NCBI GenBank assembly: GCA_025765595.1
Contig: JAIVFH010000012.1
Coordinates: 62,001 to 126,000 of the forward strand
From: Obelidium mucronatum
Taxonomy: Eukaryota; Chytridiomycota; Chytridiomycetes; Chytridiales; Chytriomycetaceae
Direction: 5' to 3'
Length of the DNA: 64,000 bases
The notes beneath the pieces are model-generated. The model had not been told where the DNA came from and made no database searches. It saw nothing but the letters and a program-made list of their open reading frames with translations. This document shows, in pieces, positions 1 through 11,354 of this stretch. Positions within the stretch are counted from its first letter, which is position 1; each line of letters begins with the position of its first letter. Position numbers and translations under genes: made by a program.

Positions 1-3000
1 ACTCGGTGTAAGTTTCAACGACAACTTCCTTGGTTTCAGCTGGGACCTCCTGCACAATGGTTTCAGTAGTGGCGACTTCAGCAACGACGGTTTCAACTGG
101 AGCAATTTCTACGACTTCAACAGGCGCACATTCCGTGACAGCTTCAGCAGTGGCGCATTCAGCTGGCGCGTCGGCAGTTTCAATGACAACAATATCGCGT
201 GTTTCCGCTGGTGCAGCATCCACACACGCGTCAACAACAACAGCCTCAGTTACCACAGTCTCAGAGACAATAGTCTCGGCTGGAGTAGAAACGGTCTCGA
301 CCACAACTTCAGTAACAGTCGTTTCAGCAGGAGTCTCGCACACTTCAGTCACAACAGTTTCCTGGAATAGGGGAAAACAGGGAAGATCAGAAAAACACAG
401 CAACACACACAATAAAAAAGTATACTCACAGAAACAACGGTTTCTGCCGGTTCCGTGTGAATCAGGTCTGAAATCGTGTGTTCCACGGTTTCAACTGCGT
501 TTCCAACAGATTCCACAATGCGCTCCAGAATACCGTGACGGCGGACTGTTTCGACTTCCTCGACAACCACGGTTTCCTCCACAGCAGCAACTTCAGCCAC
601 AGCTGGCTCAGCACACGCGTCTTCAACTGGCTGTAGTCGCTTCAACCGCGCGCTCAACGGGAGTATCAACGACTTCGACAGCTACTGCTGGAGCCTCATC
701 GGCAGCACATTCTGGAACAGCTGGAGTCTCGGCAACAGCTTCAAGCGGCTCGCCAACCGCTGAGATTTCCACGGCTGGAGTCTCAGCAACAACGGCACAT
801 TCAGCAACAACTGGAGCTTCGGCAACAGCCTCCAGTGGCTCACCAACGGCGGAAATAGTTTCGACCGCTGGAGTCTCAACAACGGTGCATTCAGCAACAA
901 CTGGAGCTTCCGTGACAGACTCAACAGTCTCCACAACGGCCACCTTTTCCACAACTGTTTCAACAACTGGAGTTTCCTCAACAATTGTTTCCACAGCACA
1001 TGGCGCCTCAACAGCTTCGGTGACTTGCTGGTCTGTAACGACAGCAACAGTTTCCTCGCCACCAGAAGTGATGGTAGTGGTAGTGGTTGTGGTGGTAGTC
1101 TTGGTAGTAGTGGTGCTAGCAGATGGCTTGCGGCCAAACAGAGAGCCAAAGAGACCCAGCTTCTTGGGCGCCTCTTCAGCAACAACGACGGTTTCCGTGA
1201 CAGTCTCGAGTGGCACAGCAACTTCAGAAACGGCAACTTCAACCACATCAACGACTGGAGCAGCCGTTTCCGCAACTGGAGTGTACGATGACTCCGTGTA
1301 TGTCTCAACAACGACTTCCTTGGTTTCAGCTGGGACCTCCTGCACAATGGTTTCAGTAGTGGCGACTTCAGCAACGACGGTTTCAACTGGAGCAATTTCT
1401 ACGACTTCAACAGGCGCACATTCCGTGACAGCTTCAGCAGTGGCGCATTCAGCTGGCGCGTCGGCAGTTTCAATGACAACAATATCGCGTGTTTCCGCTG
1501 GTGCAGCATCCACACACGCGTCAACAACAACAGCCTCAGTTACCACAGTCTCAGAGACAATAGTCTCGGCTGGAGTAGAAACGGTCTCGACCACAACTTC
1601 AGTAACAGTCGTTTCAGCAGGAGTCTCGCACACTTCAGTCACAACAGTTTCCTGGAATAGGGGAAAACAGGGAAGATCAGAAAAACACAGCAACACACAC
1701 AATAAAAAAGTATACTCACAGAAACAACGGTTTCTGCCGGTTCCGTGTGAATCAGGTCTGAAATCGTGTGTTCCACGGTTTCAACTGCGTTTCCAACAGA
1801 TTCCACAATGCGCTCCAGAATACCGTGACGGCGGACTGTTTCGACTTCCTCGACAACCACGGTTTCCTCCACAGCAGCAACTTCAGCCACAGCTGGCTCA
1901 GCACACGCGTCTTCAACTGGCTGTGTCGCTTCAACCGCGCGCTCAACGGGAGTATCAACGACTTCGACAAGCTACTGCTGGAGCCTCATCGGCAGCACAT
2001 TCTGGAACAGCTGGAGTCTCGGCAACAGCTTCAAGCGGCTCGCCAACCGCTGAGATTTCCACGGCTGGAGTCTCAGCAACAACGGCACATTCAGCAACAA
2101 CTGGAGCTTCGGCAACAGCCTCCAGTGGCTCACCAACGGCGGAAATAGTTTCGACCGCTGGAGTCTCAACAACGGTGCATTCAGCAACAACTGGAGCTTC
2201 CGTGACAGACTCAACAGTCTCCACAACGGCCACCTTTTCCACAACTGTTTCAACAACTGGAGTTTCCTCAACAATTGTTTCCACAGCACATGGCGCCTCA
2301 ACAGCTTCGGTGACTTGCTGGTCTGTAACGACAGCAACAGTTTCCTCGCCACCAGAAGTGATGGTAGTGGTAGTGGTTGTGGTGGTAGTCTTGGTAGTAG
2401 TGGTGCTAGCAGATGGCTTGCGGCCAAACAGAGAGCCAAAGAGACCCAGCTTCTTGGGCGCCTCTTCAGCAACAACGACGGTTTCCGTGACAGTCTCGAG
2501 TGGCACAGCAACTTCAGAAACGGCAACTTCAACCACATCAACGACTGGAGCAGCCGTTTCCGCAACTGGAGTGTACGATGACTCCGTGTATGTCTCAACA
2601 ACGACTTCCTTGGTTTCAGCTGGGACCTCCTGCACAACGGTTTCGGTGGTGGTGACCTCAGTAACGGTGGCTTCGACTGGAGCAGTCTCGGCGACTGGAG
2701 TGTATGTTGACTCGGTGTAAGTTTCAACGACAACTTCCTTGGTTTCAGCTGGGACCTCCTGCACAATGGTTTCAGTAGTGGCGACTTCAGCAACGACGGT
2801 TTCAACTGGAGCAATTTCTACGACTTCAACAGGCGCACATTCCGTGACAGCTTCAGCAGTTGGCGCATTCAGCTGGCGCGTCGGCAGTTTCAATGACAAC
2901 AATATCGCGTGTTTCCGCTGGTGCAGCATCCACACACGCGTCAACAACAACAGCCTCAGTTACCACAGTCTCAGAGACAATAGTCTCGGCTGGAGTAGAA

Positions 3001-4316
3001 ACGGTCTCGACCACAACTTCAGTAACAGTCGTTTCAGCAGGAGTCTCGCACACTTCAGTCACAACAGTTTCCTGGAATAGGGGAAAACAGGGAAGATCAG
3101 AAAAACAGCAACACACAATAAAAAAGTATACTCACAGAAACAACGGTTTCTGCCGGTTCCGTGTGAATCAGGTCTGAAATCGTGTGTTCCACGGTTTCAA
3201 CTGCGTTTCCAACAGATTCCACAATGCGCTCCAGAATACCGTGACGGCGGACTGTTTCGACTTCCTCGACAACCACGGTTTCCTCCACAGCAGCAACTTC
3301 AGCCACAGCATGACTCAGCACACGCGTCTTCAACTGGCTGTGTCGCTTCAATCCGCGCGCTCAACAGGAGTATCAACGACTTCGACAACTACTGCTGGAG
3401 CCTCATCGGCAGCACATTCTGGAACAGCTGGAGTCTCGGCAACAGCTTCAAGCGGCTCGCCAACCGCTGAGATTTCCACGGCTGGAGTCTCAGCAACAAC
3501 GGCACATTCAGCAACAACTGGAGCTTCGGCAACAGCCTCCAGTGGCTCACCAACGGCGGAAATAGTTTCGACCGCTGGAGTCTCAACAACGGTGCATTCA
3601 GCAACAACTGGAGCTTCCGTGACAGACTCAACAGTCTCCACAACGGCCACCTTTTCCACAACTGTTTCAACAACTGGAGTTTCCTCAACAATTGTTTCCA
3701 CAGCACATGGCGCCTCAACAGCTTCGGTGACTTGCTGGTCTGTAACGACAGCAACAGTTTCCTCGCCACCAGAAGTGATGGTAGTGGTAGTGGTTGTGGT
3801 GGTAGTCTTGGTAGTAGTGGTGCTAGCAGATGGCTTGCGGCCAAACAGAGAGCCAAAGAGACCCAGCTTCTTGGGCGCCTCTTCAGCAACAACGACGGTT
3901 TCCGTGACAGTCTCGAGTGGCACAGCAACTTCAGAAACGGCAACTTCAACCACATCAACGACTGGAGCAGCCGTTTCCGCAACTGGAGTGTACGATGACT
4001 CCGTGTATGTCTCAACAACGACTTCCTTGGTTTCAGCTGGGACCTCCTGCACAACGGTTTCGGTGGTGGTGACCTCAGTAACGGTGGCTTCGACTGGAGC
4101 AGTCTCGGCGACTGGAGTGTATGTTGACTCGGTGTAAGTTTCAACGACAACTTCCTTGGTTTCAGCTGGGACCTCCTGCACAATGGTTTCAGTAGTGGCG
4201 ACTTCAGCAACGACGGTTTCAACTGGAGCAATTTCTACGACTTCAACAGGCGCACATTCCGTGACAGCTTCAGCAGTGGCGCATTCAGCTGGCGCGTCGG
4301 CAGTTTCAATGACAAC
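1..4316 (-). repeat. Tandem array of 1418-bp coding repeat, block 1
   Basis: The same landmark falls at 60, 1350, 2769 and 4186. The first spacing, 1290, equals 1418 minus one 129-bp (43-residue) sub-repeat plus one inserted base near 645. The second, 1419, carries one extra A near 1969. The third, 1417, combines three single-base insertions with a 4-nt shorter intron. The right edge at about 4316 fades into related but diverged codons (NTRHIVVIETA against ETRDIVVIETA), so it is an old repeat edge rather than a random junction. Confidence 0.85.
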
Positions 4317-7300
4317 AATGTGGCGTGTGTTAGCTGCAGGATCGCTGCTCGAGGACTTGGTAGATGTCGAAACCTGTTTATTTCAGGGGTTTTTAAGAAG
4401 ATTTGGGAGAATTAAAGGGAAGGCACATGCCTTGGTTGTGACAGACGCGGCCGAGGTTACTGGAGCCAGTGGGGCTTTGGTTGAAATTGTTTTCTTTAAA
4501 GTGGAACGCGATGGTGTGGGTGATAGTGTGGCATTGGATCTTGTGGAAGAAACTTTGACCGCAGGGGACAGGGATCCTGCAGTGGCCCGCGTAATCACGG
4601 GCGCGATGGGGACTTTGGAAGAAGGGGAGGAGGGAGTCGGCTTGCGAGACGACACTGGGATGGAGGCAGCGGATGACTCTTTTCGTGGTGACGCTTGTTT
4701 TGGCAGACAGTGGCTTAGCTGGAGAAGAAGAGGATGATTGAGACGCCTTTACAGATGGCTTCGAGGATTCGGTTGTTGTTGACTTGCTTGAAGATGACAA
4801 TGTAGGCCTCGTAACAGACGAAGATTTCGGAATCGTAGAGACTGACGGTTTTTTCGTGGTGACAGGTTTCCTTGAAGCGGGAGCTGACGGCTTTTGGACA
4901 GTCGCTTCAGCAACGGCTTCAAAGTTTCTCGCCATTGCTTTGACTTTGGGCCACTGCGTAATCGACGTCATTTTCTTTGGCTTTGGGGAGACTTGAGCGG
5001 GTTCTTTTCCTTTGTTCACAACTTCGTCATTTGCGCTCCCAGTTTGCTCAGCTTCCACATCATCGAGCGAGGTTTCATTCACAGCATATTCAGCCACAAC
5101 GTCTTCCACATCCATTCCCACGTCAACGTCCTCTTCTTCAATTAATTCAAGCGTCTCTTGACCGATGAAGCCATTCTCCAAATTTTCGGCCTCATCTGGT
5201 ACACAAGGAGTTTCTGACATGGATTCACGTTCAACAATCAGCAAAGACGCAGAATCCTGGGCAGAAAGGTATTCCTCGTAGGTGTCAAAATCAGATTCCT
5301 TTACATCGCCTAAGGAAAGTCGGGGGCGCTCTTCCTCTATTGGGTATGAATCGTCGGAAACTTCCATAGTCTCTTGATTCGCTTCTTGATCAATAAAATC
5401 GACAGAATCATGATTTGCGTGGAGAGTTACAGGCTCCAAAATATAATCTGACTCCGGCGCCAATGAACTCCGCTCTTGAACTACATCCAAACCAGAATCC
5501 TCGGCAATAAATTCGGTCTGTGCCTGGAATCCAGACAAAACAGTTCCATGAGACGCACTTGGCTGCGACGAAACATCACCCACAATTCTTTCGATGATAA
5601 TGCGACGTTTCGGGAGCTTCGTTTCGGGAAATGAAACCGACTGATCCACTGGAACAGTTTGAGCCAAACTTGCTTATGCACAAATCTCCTCTGTCATTTG
5701 ACCATCATCAGCGGATGTACTGGTTAATGAAGCATCAACCCCAACGCATTCATCTGCTACTAAAGCCATTTCTAAAGTCGAAACCTTAGCAACAGAGCCA
5801 ACTTCATTCACTGTATCACGAGCTTCTCCAGCGCACTCACCAGTCTCCAACACAACCACCTTTTCCACAACTGTTTCAGCAACTGGAGTTTCCTCAACAA
5901 TTGTTTCCACAGCACATGGCGCCTCAACAGCTTCGGTGACTTGCTGGTCTGTAACGACAGCAACAGTTTCCTCGCCACCAGAAGTGATGGTAGTGGTAGT
6001 GGTTGTGGTGGTAGTCTTGGTAGTAGTGGTGCTAGCAGATGGCTTGCGGCCAAACAGAGAGCCAAAGAGACCCAGCTTCTTGGGCGCCTCTTCAGCAACA
6101 ACGACGGTTTCCGTGACAGTCTCGAGTGGCACAGCAACTTCAGAAACGGCAACTTCAACCACATCAACGACTGGAGCAGCCGTTTCCGCAACTGGAGTGT
6201 ACGATGACTCCGTGTATGTCTCAACAACGACTTCCTTGGTTTCAGCTGGGACCTCCTGCACAACGGTTTCGGTGGTGGTGACCTCAGTAACGGTGGCTTC
6301 GACTGGAGCAGTCTCGGCGACTGGAGTGTACGATGACTCCGTGTATGTCTCAACAACGACTTCCTTGGTTTCAGCTGGGACCTCCTGCACAATGGTTTCA
6401 GTAGTGGCGACTTCAGCAACGACGGTTTCAACTGGAGCAATTTCTACGACTTCAACAGGCGCACATTCCGTGACAGCTTCAGCAGTGGCGCATTCAGCTG
6501 GCGCGTCGGCAGTTTCAATGACAACAATATCGCGTGTTTCCGCTGGTGCAGCATCCACACACGCGTCAACAACAACAGCCTCAGTTACCACAGTCTCAGA
6601 GACAATAGTCTCGGCTGGAGTAGAAACGGTCTCGACCACAACTTCAGTAACAGTCGTTTCAGCAGGAGTCTCGCACACTTCAGTCACAACAGTTTCCTGG
6701 AATAGGGGAAAACAGGGAAGATCAGAAAAACACAGCAACACACACAATAAAAAAGTATACTCACAGAAACAACGGTTTCTGCCGGTTCCGTGTGAATCAG
6801 GTCTGAAATCGTGTGTTCCACGGTTTCAACTGCGTTTCCAACAGATTCCACAATGCGCTCCAGAATACCGTGACGGCGGACTGTTTCGACTTCCTCGACA
6901 ACCACGGTTTCCTCCACAGCAGCAACTTCAGCCACAGCTGGCTCAGCACACGCGTCTTCAACTGGCTGTGTCGCTTCAACCGCGCGCTCAACGGGAGTAT
7001 CAACGACTTCGACAGCTACTGCTGGAGCCTCATCGGCAGCACATTCTGGAACAGCTGGAGTCTCGGCAACAGCTTCAAGCGGCTCGCCAACCGCTGAGAT
7101 TTCCACGGCTGGAGTCTCAGCAACAACGGCACATTCAGCAACAACTGGAGCTTCGGCAACAGCCTCCAGTGGCTCACCAACGGCGGAAATAGTTTCGACC
7201 GCTGGAGTCTCAACAACGGTGCATTCAGCAACAACTGGAGCTTCCGTGACAGACTCAACAGTCTCCACAACGGCCACCTTTTCCACAACTGTTTCAACAA

Positions 7301-10300
7301 CTGGAGTTTCCTCAACAATTGTTTCCACAGCACATGGCGCCTCAACAGCTTCGGTGACTTGCTGGTCTGTAACGACAGCAACAGTTTCCTCGCCACCAGA
7401 AGTGATGGTAGTGGTAGTGGTTGTGGTGGTAGTCTTGGTAGTAGTGGTGCTAGCAGATGGCTTGCGGCCAAACAGAGAGCCAAAGAGACCCAGCTTCTTG
7501 GGCGCCTCTTCAGCAACAACGACGGTTTCCGTGACAGTCTCGAGTGGCACAGCAACTTCAGAAACGGCAACTTCAACCACATCAACGACTGGAGCAGCCG
7601 TTTCCGCAACTGGAGTGTACGATGACTCCGTGTATGTCTCAACAACGACTTCCTTGGTTTCAGCTGGGACCTCCTGCACAACGGTTTCGGTGGTGGTGAC
7701 CTCAGTAACGGTGGCTTCGACTGGAGCAGTCTCGGCGACTGGAGTGTACTGATGACTCCGGTGTAATGTCTCAACAACGAACTTCCTTGGTTTCAGCTGG
7801 GACCTCCTGCACAATGGTTTCAGTAGTGGCGACTTCAGCAACGACGGTTTCAACTGGAGCAATTTCTACGACTTCAACAGGCGCACATTCCGTGACAGCT
7901 TCAGCAGTGGCGCATTCAGCTGGCGCGTCGGCAGTTTCAATGACAACAATATCGCGTGTTTCCGCTGGTGCAGCATCCACACACGCGTCAACAACAACAG
8001 CCTCAGTTACCACAGTCTCAGAGACAATAGTCTCGGCTGGAGTAGAAACGGTCTCGACCACAACTTCAGTAACAGTCGTTTCAGCAGGAGTCTCGCACAC
8101 TTCAGTCACAACAGTTTCCTGGAATAGGGGAAAACAGGGAAGATCAGAAAAACACAGCAACACACACAATAAAAAAGTATACTCACAGAAACAACGGTTT
8201 CTGCCGGTTCCGTGTGAATCAGGTCTGAAATCGTGTGTTCCACGGTTTCAACTGCGTTTCCAACAGATTCCACAATGCGCTCCAGAATACCGTGACGGCG
8301 GACTGTTTCGACTTCCTCGACAACCACGGTTTCCTCCACAGCAGCAACTTCAGCCACAGCTGGCTCAGCACACGCGTCTTCAACTGGCTGTGTCGCTTCA
8401 ACCGCGCGCTCAACGGGAGTATCAACGACTTCGACAGCTACTGCTGGAGCCTCATCGGCAGCACATTCTGGAACAGCTGGAGTCTCGGCAACAGCTTCAA
8501 GCGGCTCGCCAACCGCTGAGATTTCCACGGCTGGAGTCTCAGCAACAACGGCACATTCAGCAACAACTGGAGCTTCGGCAACAGCCTCCAGTGGCTCACC
8601 AACGGCGGAAATAGTTTCGACCGCTGGAGTCTCAACAACGGTGCATTCAGCAACAACTGGAGCTTCCGTGACAGACTCAACAGTCTCCACAACGGCCACC
8701 TTTTCCACAACTGTTTCAACAACTGGAGTTTCCTCAACAATTGTTTCCACAGCACATGGCGCCTCAACAGCTTCGGTGACTTGCTGGTCTGTAACGACAG
8801 CAACAGTTTCCTCGCCACCAGAAGTGATGGTAGTGGTAGTGGTTGTGGTGGTAGTCTTGGTAGTAGTGGTGCTAGCAGATGGCTTGCGGCCAAACAGAGA
8901 GCCAAAGAGACCCAGCTTCTTGGGCGCCTCTTCAGCAACAACGACGGTTTCCGTGACAGTCTCGAGTGGCACAGCAACTTCAGAAACGGCAACTTCAACC
9001 ACATCAACGACTGGAGCAGCCGTTTCCGCAACTGGAGTGTACGATGACTCCGTGTATGTCTCAACAACGACTTCCTTGGTTTCAGCTGGGACCTCCTGCA
9101 CAACGGTTTCGGTGGTGGTGACCTCAGTAACGGTGGCTTCGACTGGAGCAGTCTCGGCGACTGGAGTGTACTGATGACTCCGGTGTAATGTCTCAACGAC
9201 GACTTCCTTGGTTTCAGCTGGGACCTCCTGCACAATGGTTTCAGTAGTGGCGACTTCAGCAACGACGGTTTCAACTGGAGCAATTTCCTACGACTTCAAC
9301 AGGCGCACATTCCGTGACAGCTTCAGCAGTGGCGCATTCAGCTGGCGCGTCGGCAGTTTCAATGACAACAATATCGCGTGTTTCCGCTGGTGCAGCATCC
9401 ACACACGCGTCAACAACAACAGCCTCAGTTACCACAGTCTCAGAGACAATAGTCTCGGCTGGAGTAGAAACGGTCTCGACCACAACTTCAGTAACAGTCG
9501 TTTCAGCAGGAGTCTCGCACAGCTTCAGTACAAACAGTTTCCTAGAGACAGAAAGTAATCGAATAGTCAACGGACAGTGGTTAATATGATTGGTACGAAC
9601 AGTTCGGGCGGTTTCTGCAAGCGTTTCAACTTCGAGCACAGTTGGCTGAACACATGCTTCCTCAACAGGTTGCACCACTTCTACAGAACGTGCGGCCGGA
9701 GAGACGGCTTCTTGGATAGGATCTACTGGTAGTTCCTCAACGGTGGCGTCAGTTGGAGCCGGTGCATCAACTACCACCCCCTCGCACGTCTCCTCGGTTG
9801 GTTTTTGGCAGCCGTCCAGGATTTCCACAGAATCATTTTCTTTTGTTTTTGATGCCGCTGTCGTTGCTGCAGCTGCTTTCGCTGCTGCTTCCAATTTAAG
9901 AGCCTCTGTATGAGCTTCTTCTGCCGTTTTCACAACTTCTCGCTCCTTTTTGACAGTGGTAACTTCTGTCGTTTCTTCAACATAGATGGTTTTCACGTTT
10001 TTCCGAGATTTATAAATAGCATAAGCTGCAGCATTCCGAGAGAGTGCTTCGTCCACTTGTGTGCGCAGAGAAACGTTTTGGAACGTGTATGTGAAAACAA
10101 GAATGCTGATCGAAAATGAAAAAAGGGTCAAGATGGCTGGGACATTGGAGTATAATATTTCCAACTTACTGTTGGTTCTTGATTATGGCGGCAGCCAAAG
10201 CCTCTTCGACTTCAGGACTGGCGATCAGCTGCTGCTGACCAATATAGAGTTCTCGCAAATGCTCGTTGATTCCAAGTGCAGTTGCAATCGCAAGGAGTCC

Positions 10301-11062
10301 ATCATCTTTGATTTCGTTTCCTTGAAGATCCAATTTCTCCAAGGTTGAGTTTGTGTGGAGTGCCTTTTTTTTAAAATCAAAGCTTGTGAGTTTCCAAAAC
10401 ACAAAGACAAGAAACCCCCAGTCACAAACCTCCGAAATAAGAAGAATATCTGCACTTGTAAATTCATTATCATTCAGCTCCAAAGCCGCGATTCCAACAT
10501 TGGCTCGAATCTCTCCAGCCAGCCAAACAATATCCAACTCTCCTTCTTCAACAACAGTCTCTTCATAGCGCTTCTCAGCTTCCTCGACAACAATCTCGAC
10601 TGGTTTCAAGGACGTAACTTGGTGGGTTTCTGTGACTGTGATTTCCTTCACAATCTCGCCGTTTTCTCCAATGATGGTTGATTCGTTTTGGATCACGATG
10701 GGGTCTGGTGTGTCGCTTGTGCGGGAAGATGAGATTTCATCTGATGAGTTCTGTTTTTATTTTTGTTAATGAATCAATTCAATGGTGTGTGTATGTGTGT
10801 AGGTTTGAAAGCAAATAATAAGGGTGTGGTTTTTCCTCACTTCAATAACGCTTGTAATCACTTTTGTGGTAATAGTTTCAGCACCATCTACGGTCGTGGT
10901 AGTGGTGGTAATGGTATCATGATGAGGTTCCGTGTCTCCAGCCAGAACAGTCGTCGTTGCGACTGTTTCTTCAGGGGGAGTCTGACATGAGAGGGTATGG
11001 TAAGTATGACAGAGTGAAGGATTGTTATTGAGAAGGTGTGTATTTGATGGGATCGGCATCAT
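1..11062 (-). CDS. Tropomodulin-like LRR protein with giant tandem-repeat tail (partial at left edge)
   Basis: Read from the right: exons 11062-10841, 10750-10430, 10363-10170 and 10105 onward, with introns 10751-10840, 10364-10429 and 10106-10169 that join in frame. Exons 2-4 encode leucine-rich repeats (LEKLDLQGNEIKDDGLLAIA) followed by a stretch like the C-terminal cap of tropomodulin/leiomodin (NQHILVFTYTFQNVSLRTQV). Tropomodulins cap actin pointed ends; here only the fold is supported, and no tropomyosin-binding N-terminus is seen. An Ala/Lys/Glu-rich linker follows, then Val/Glu/Thr-rich 450-residue repeats, each holding a basic motif KKLGLFGSLFGRK, a Thr run and a helix-like RRHGILERIVESV. 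The start at 11062 is uncertain because an acceptor-like CAG near 10984 could belong to an upstream exon. Several copies have frame-breaking single-base indels. The C-terminus lies outside the window. The gene could instead be split in two near 4380. Confidence 0.6.
362..429 (-). other. Intron copied with every repeat unit
   Basis: A 68-nt phase-0 intron, donor GTGAGTATAC and acceptor CCTATTCCAG, lies inside the repeat unit. Further copies are at 1652-1719, 3072-3135 (64 nt, missing two CA pairs), 6697-6764 and 8119-8186. The copies are nearly identical, so intron and exon were amplified together at the DNA level. Confidence 0.85.
4383..5672 (-). other. Non-repeat exon between the two repeat blocks
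   Basis: It is linked to block 2 by a 168-nt intron (5673-5840, donor GTGAGTGC, acceptor GCATAAG) that removes an in-frame TAA at 5674-5676; reading continues in the same frame. The encoded stretch starts with KLPKRRIIIERIVGDV, similar to the repeat's RRHGILERIVESV. It is then acidic, and finally Ser/Thr/Pro/Lys-rich and basic, as in many microtubule- or actin-associated tails. The frame shifts at the A4 run (4680-4683 on the + strand): one A fewer keeps the Ser/Pro/Lys-rich frame to a TGA at 4383. Alternatively an intron from a GTAACC donor near 4459 to an acceptor at about 4372 would bypass that stop and enter block 1 in frame. Confidence 0.5.
5841..9541 (-). repeat. Tandem array of 1418-bp coding repeat, block 2
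   Basis: Equivalent landmarks (the end of a shared CACAATGG) fall at 6395, 7817 and 9238, giving spacings of 1422 and 1421. Subtracting visible single-base insertions (four near 7747-7785, three near 9170-9190) leaves exactly 1418 = 1350 coding bases plus a 68-nt intron. Each unit codes for 450 residues. The right edge near 9541 uses a diverged acceptor (TCTCTAG), and the left edge at 5841 runs into a GTGAGT donor. Confidence 0.85.
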
Positions 11063-11354
11063 TCATCTAGAGAATGCTGCTTTGGTATGGATGCTGATGG
11101 CAGGGAGACGAAGGGGGTCATCTCGAAGACTCAACTAGATTCATTGACACGAAATGGGGTCAAAAAAAAATAATATAAGGGACTATTAAATAATTGTCCT
11201 GTAAATAATAACTAAATTTTATAATTCTAGATCAGTTAAGTATGACAAACGTGTTACAAGGTCGTTGATTTCGTTTCGGATTGTCATCGGCTGATCAGAA
11301 TCATGATAAAGGAATATAAATATTTCATTTCCGATCTCTGATTTCATTTTAAGT

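Noticed and set aside
682..1395. Leu/Arg/Pro-rich second minus-strand frame repeated in every unit
   Set aside because: A shadow of the real frame created by the biased codons; it stops at arbitrary points and has no link to the LRR exons.
30..2720. Very long open frame on the plus strand (about 896 codons) through the repeats
   Set aside because: It is the antisense of Val/Glu/Thr codons, reads across the introns, has no ATG at its opening and gives a Ser/Thr/Val monotone. The minus-strand frame has proper splice sites and non-repeat domains at its start.
4320..4380. Block 1 edge as a transposon or integration boundary
   Set aside because: Sequence across the edge is still alignable to the repeat at the protein level, so it is a diverged repeat end rather than a junction with foreign DNA.
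5673..5677. TAA at 5674 as programmed stop-codon readthrough
   Set aside because: A GTGAGT donor and an AG acceptor in matching phase remove it without special translation.
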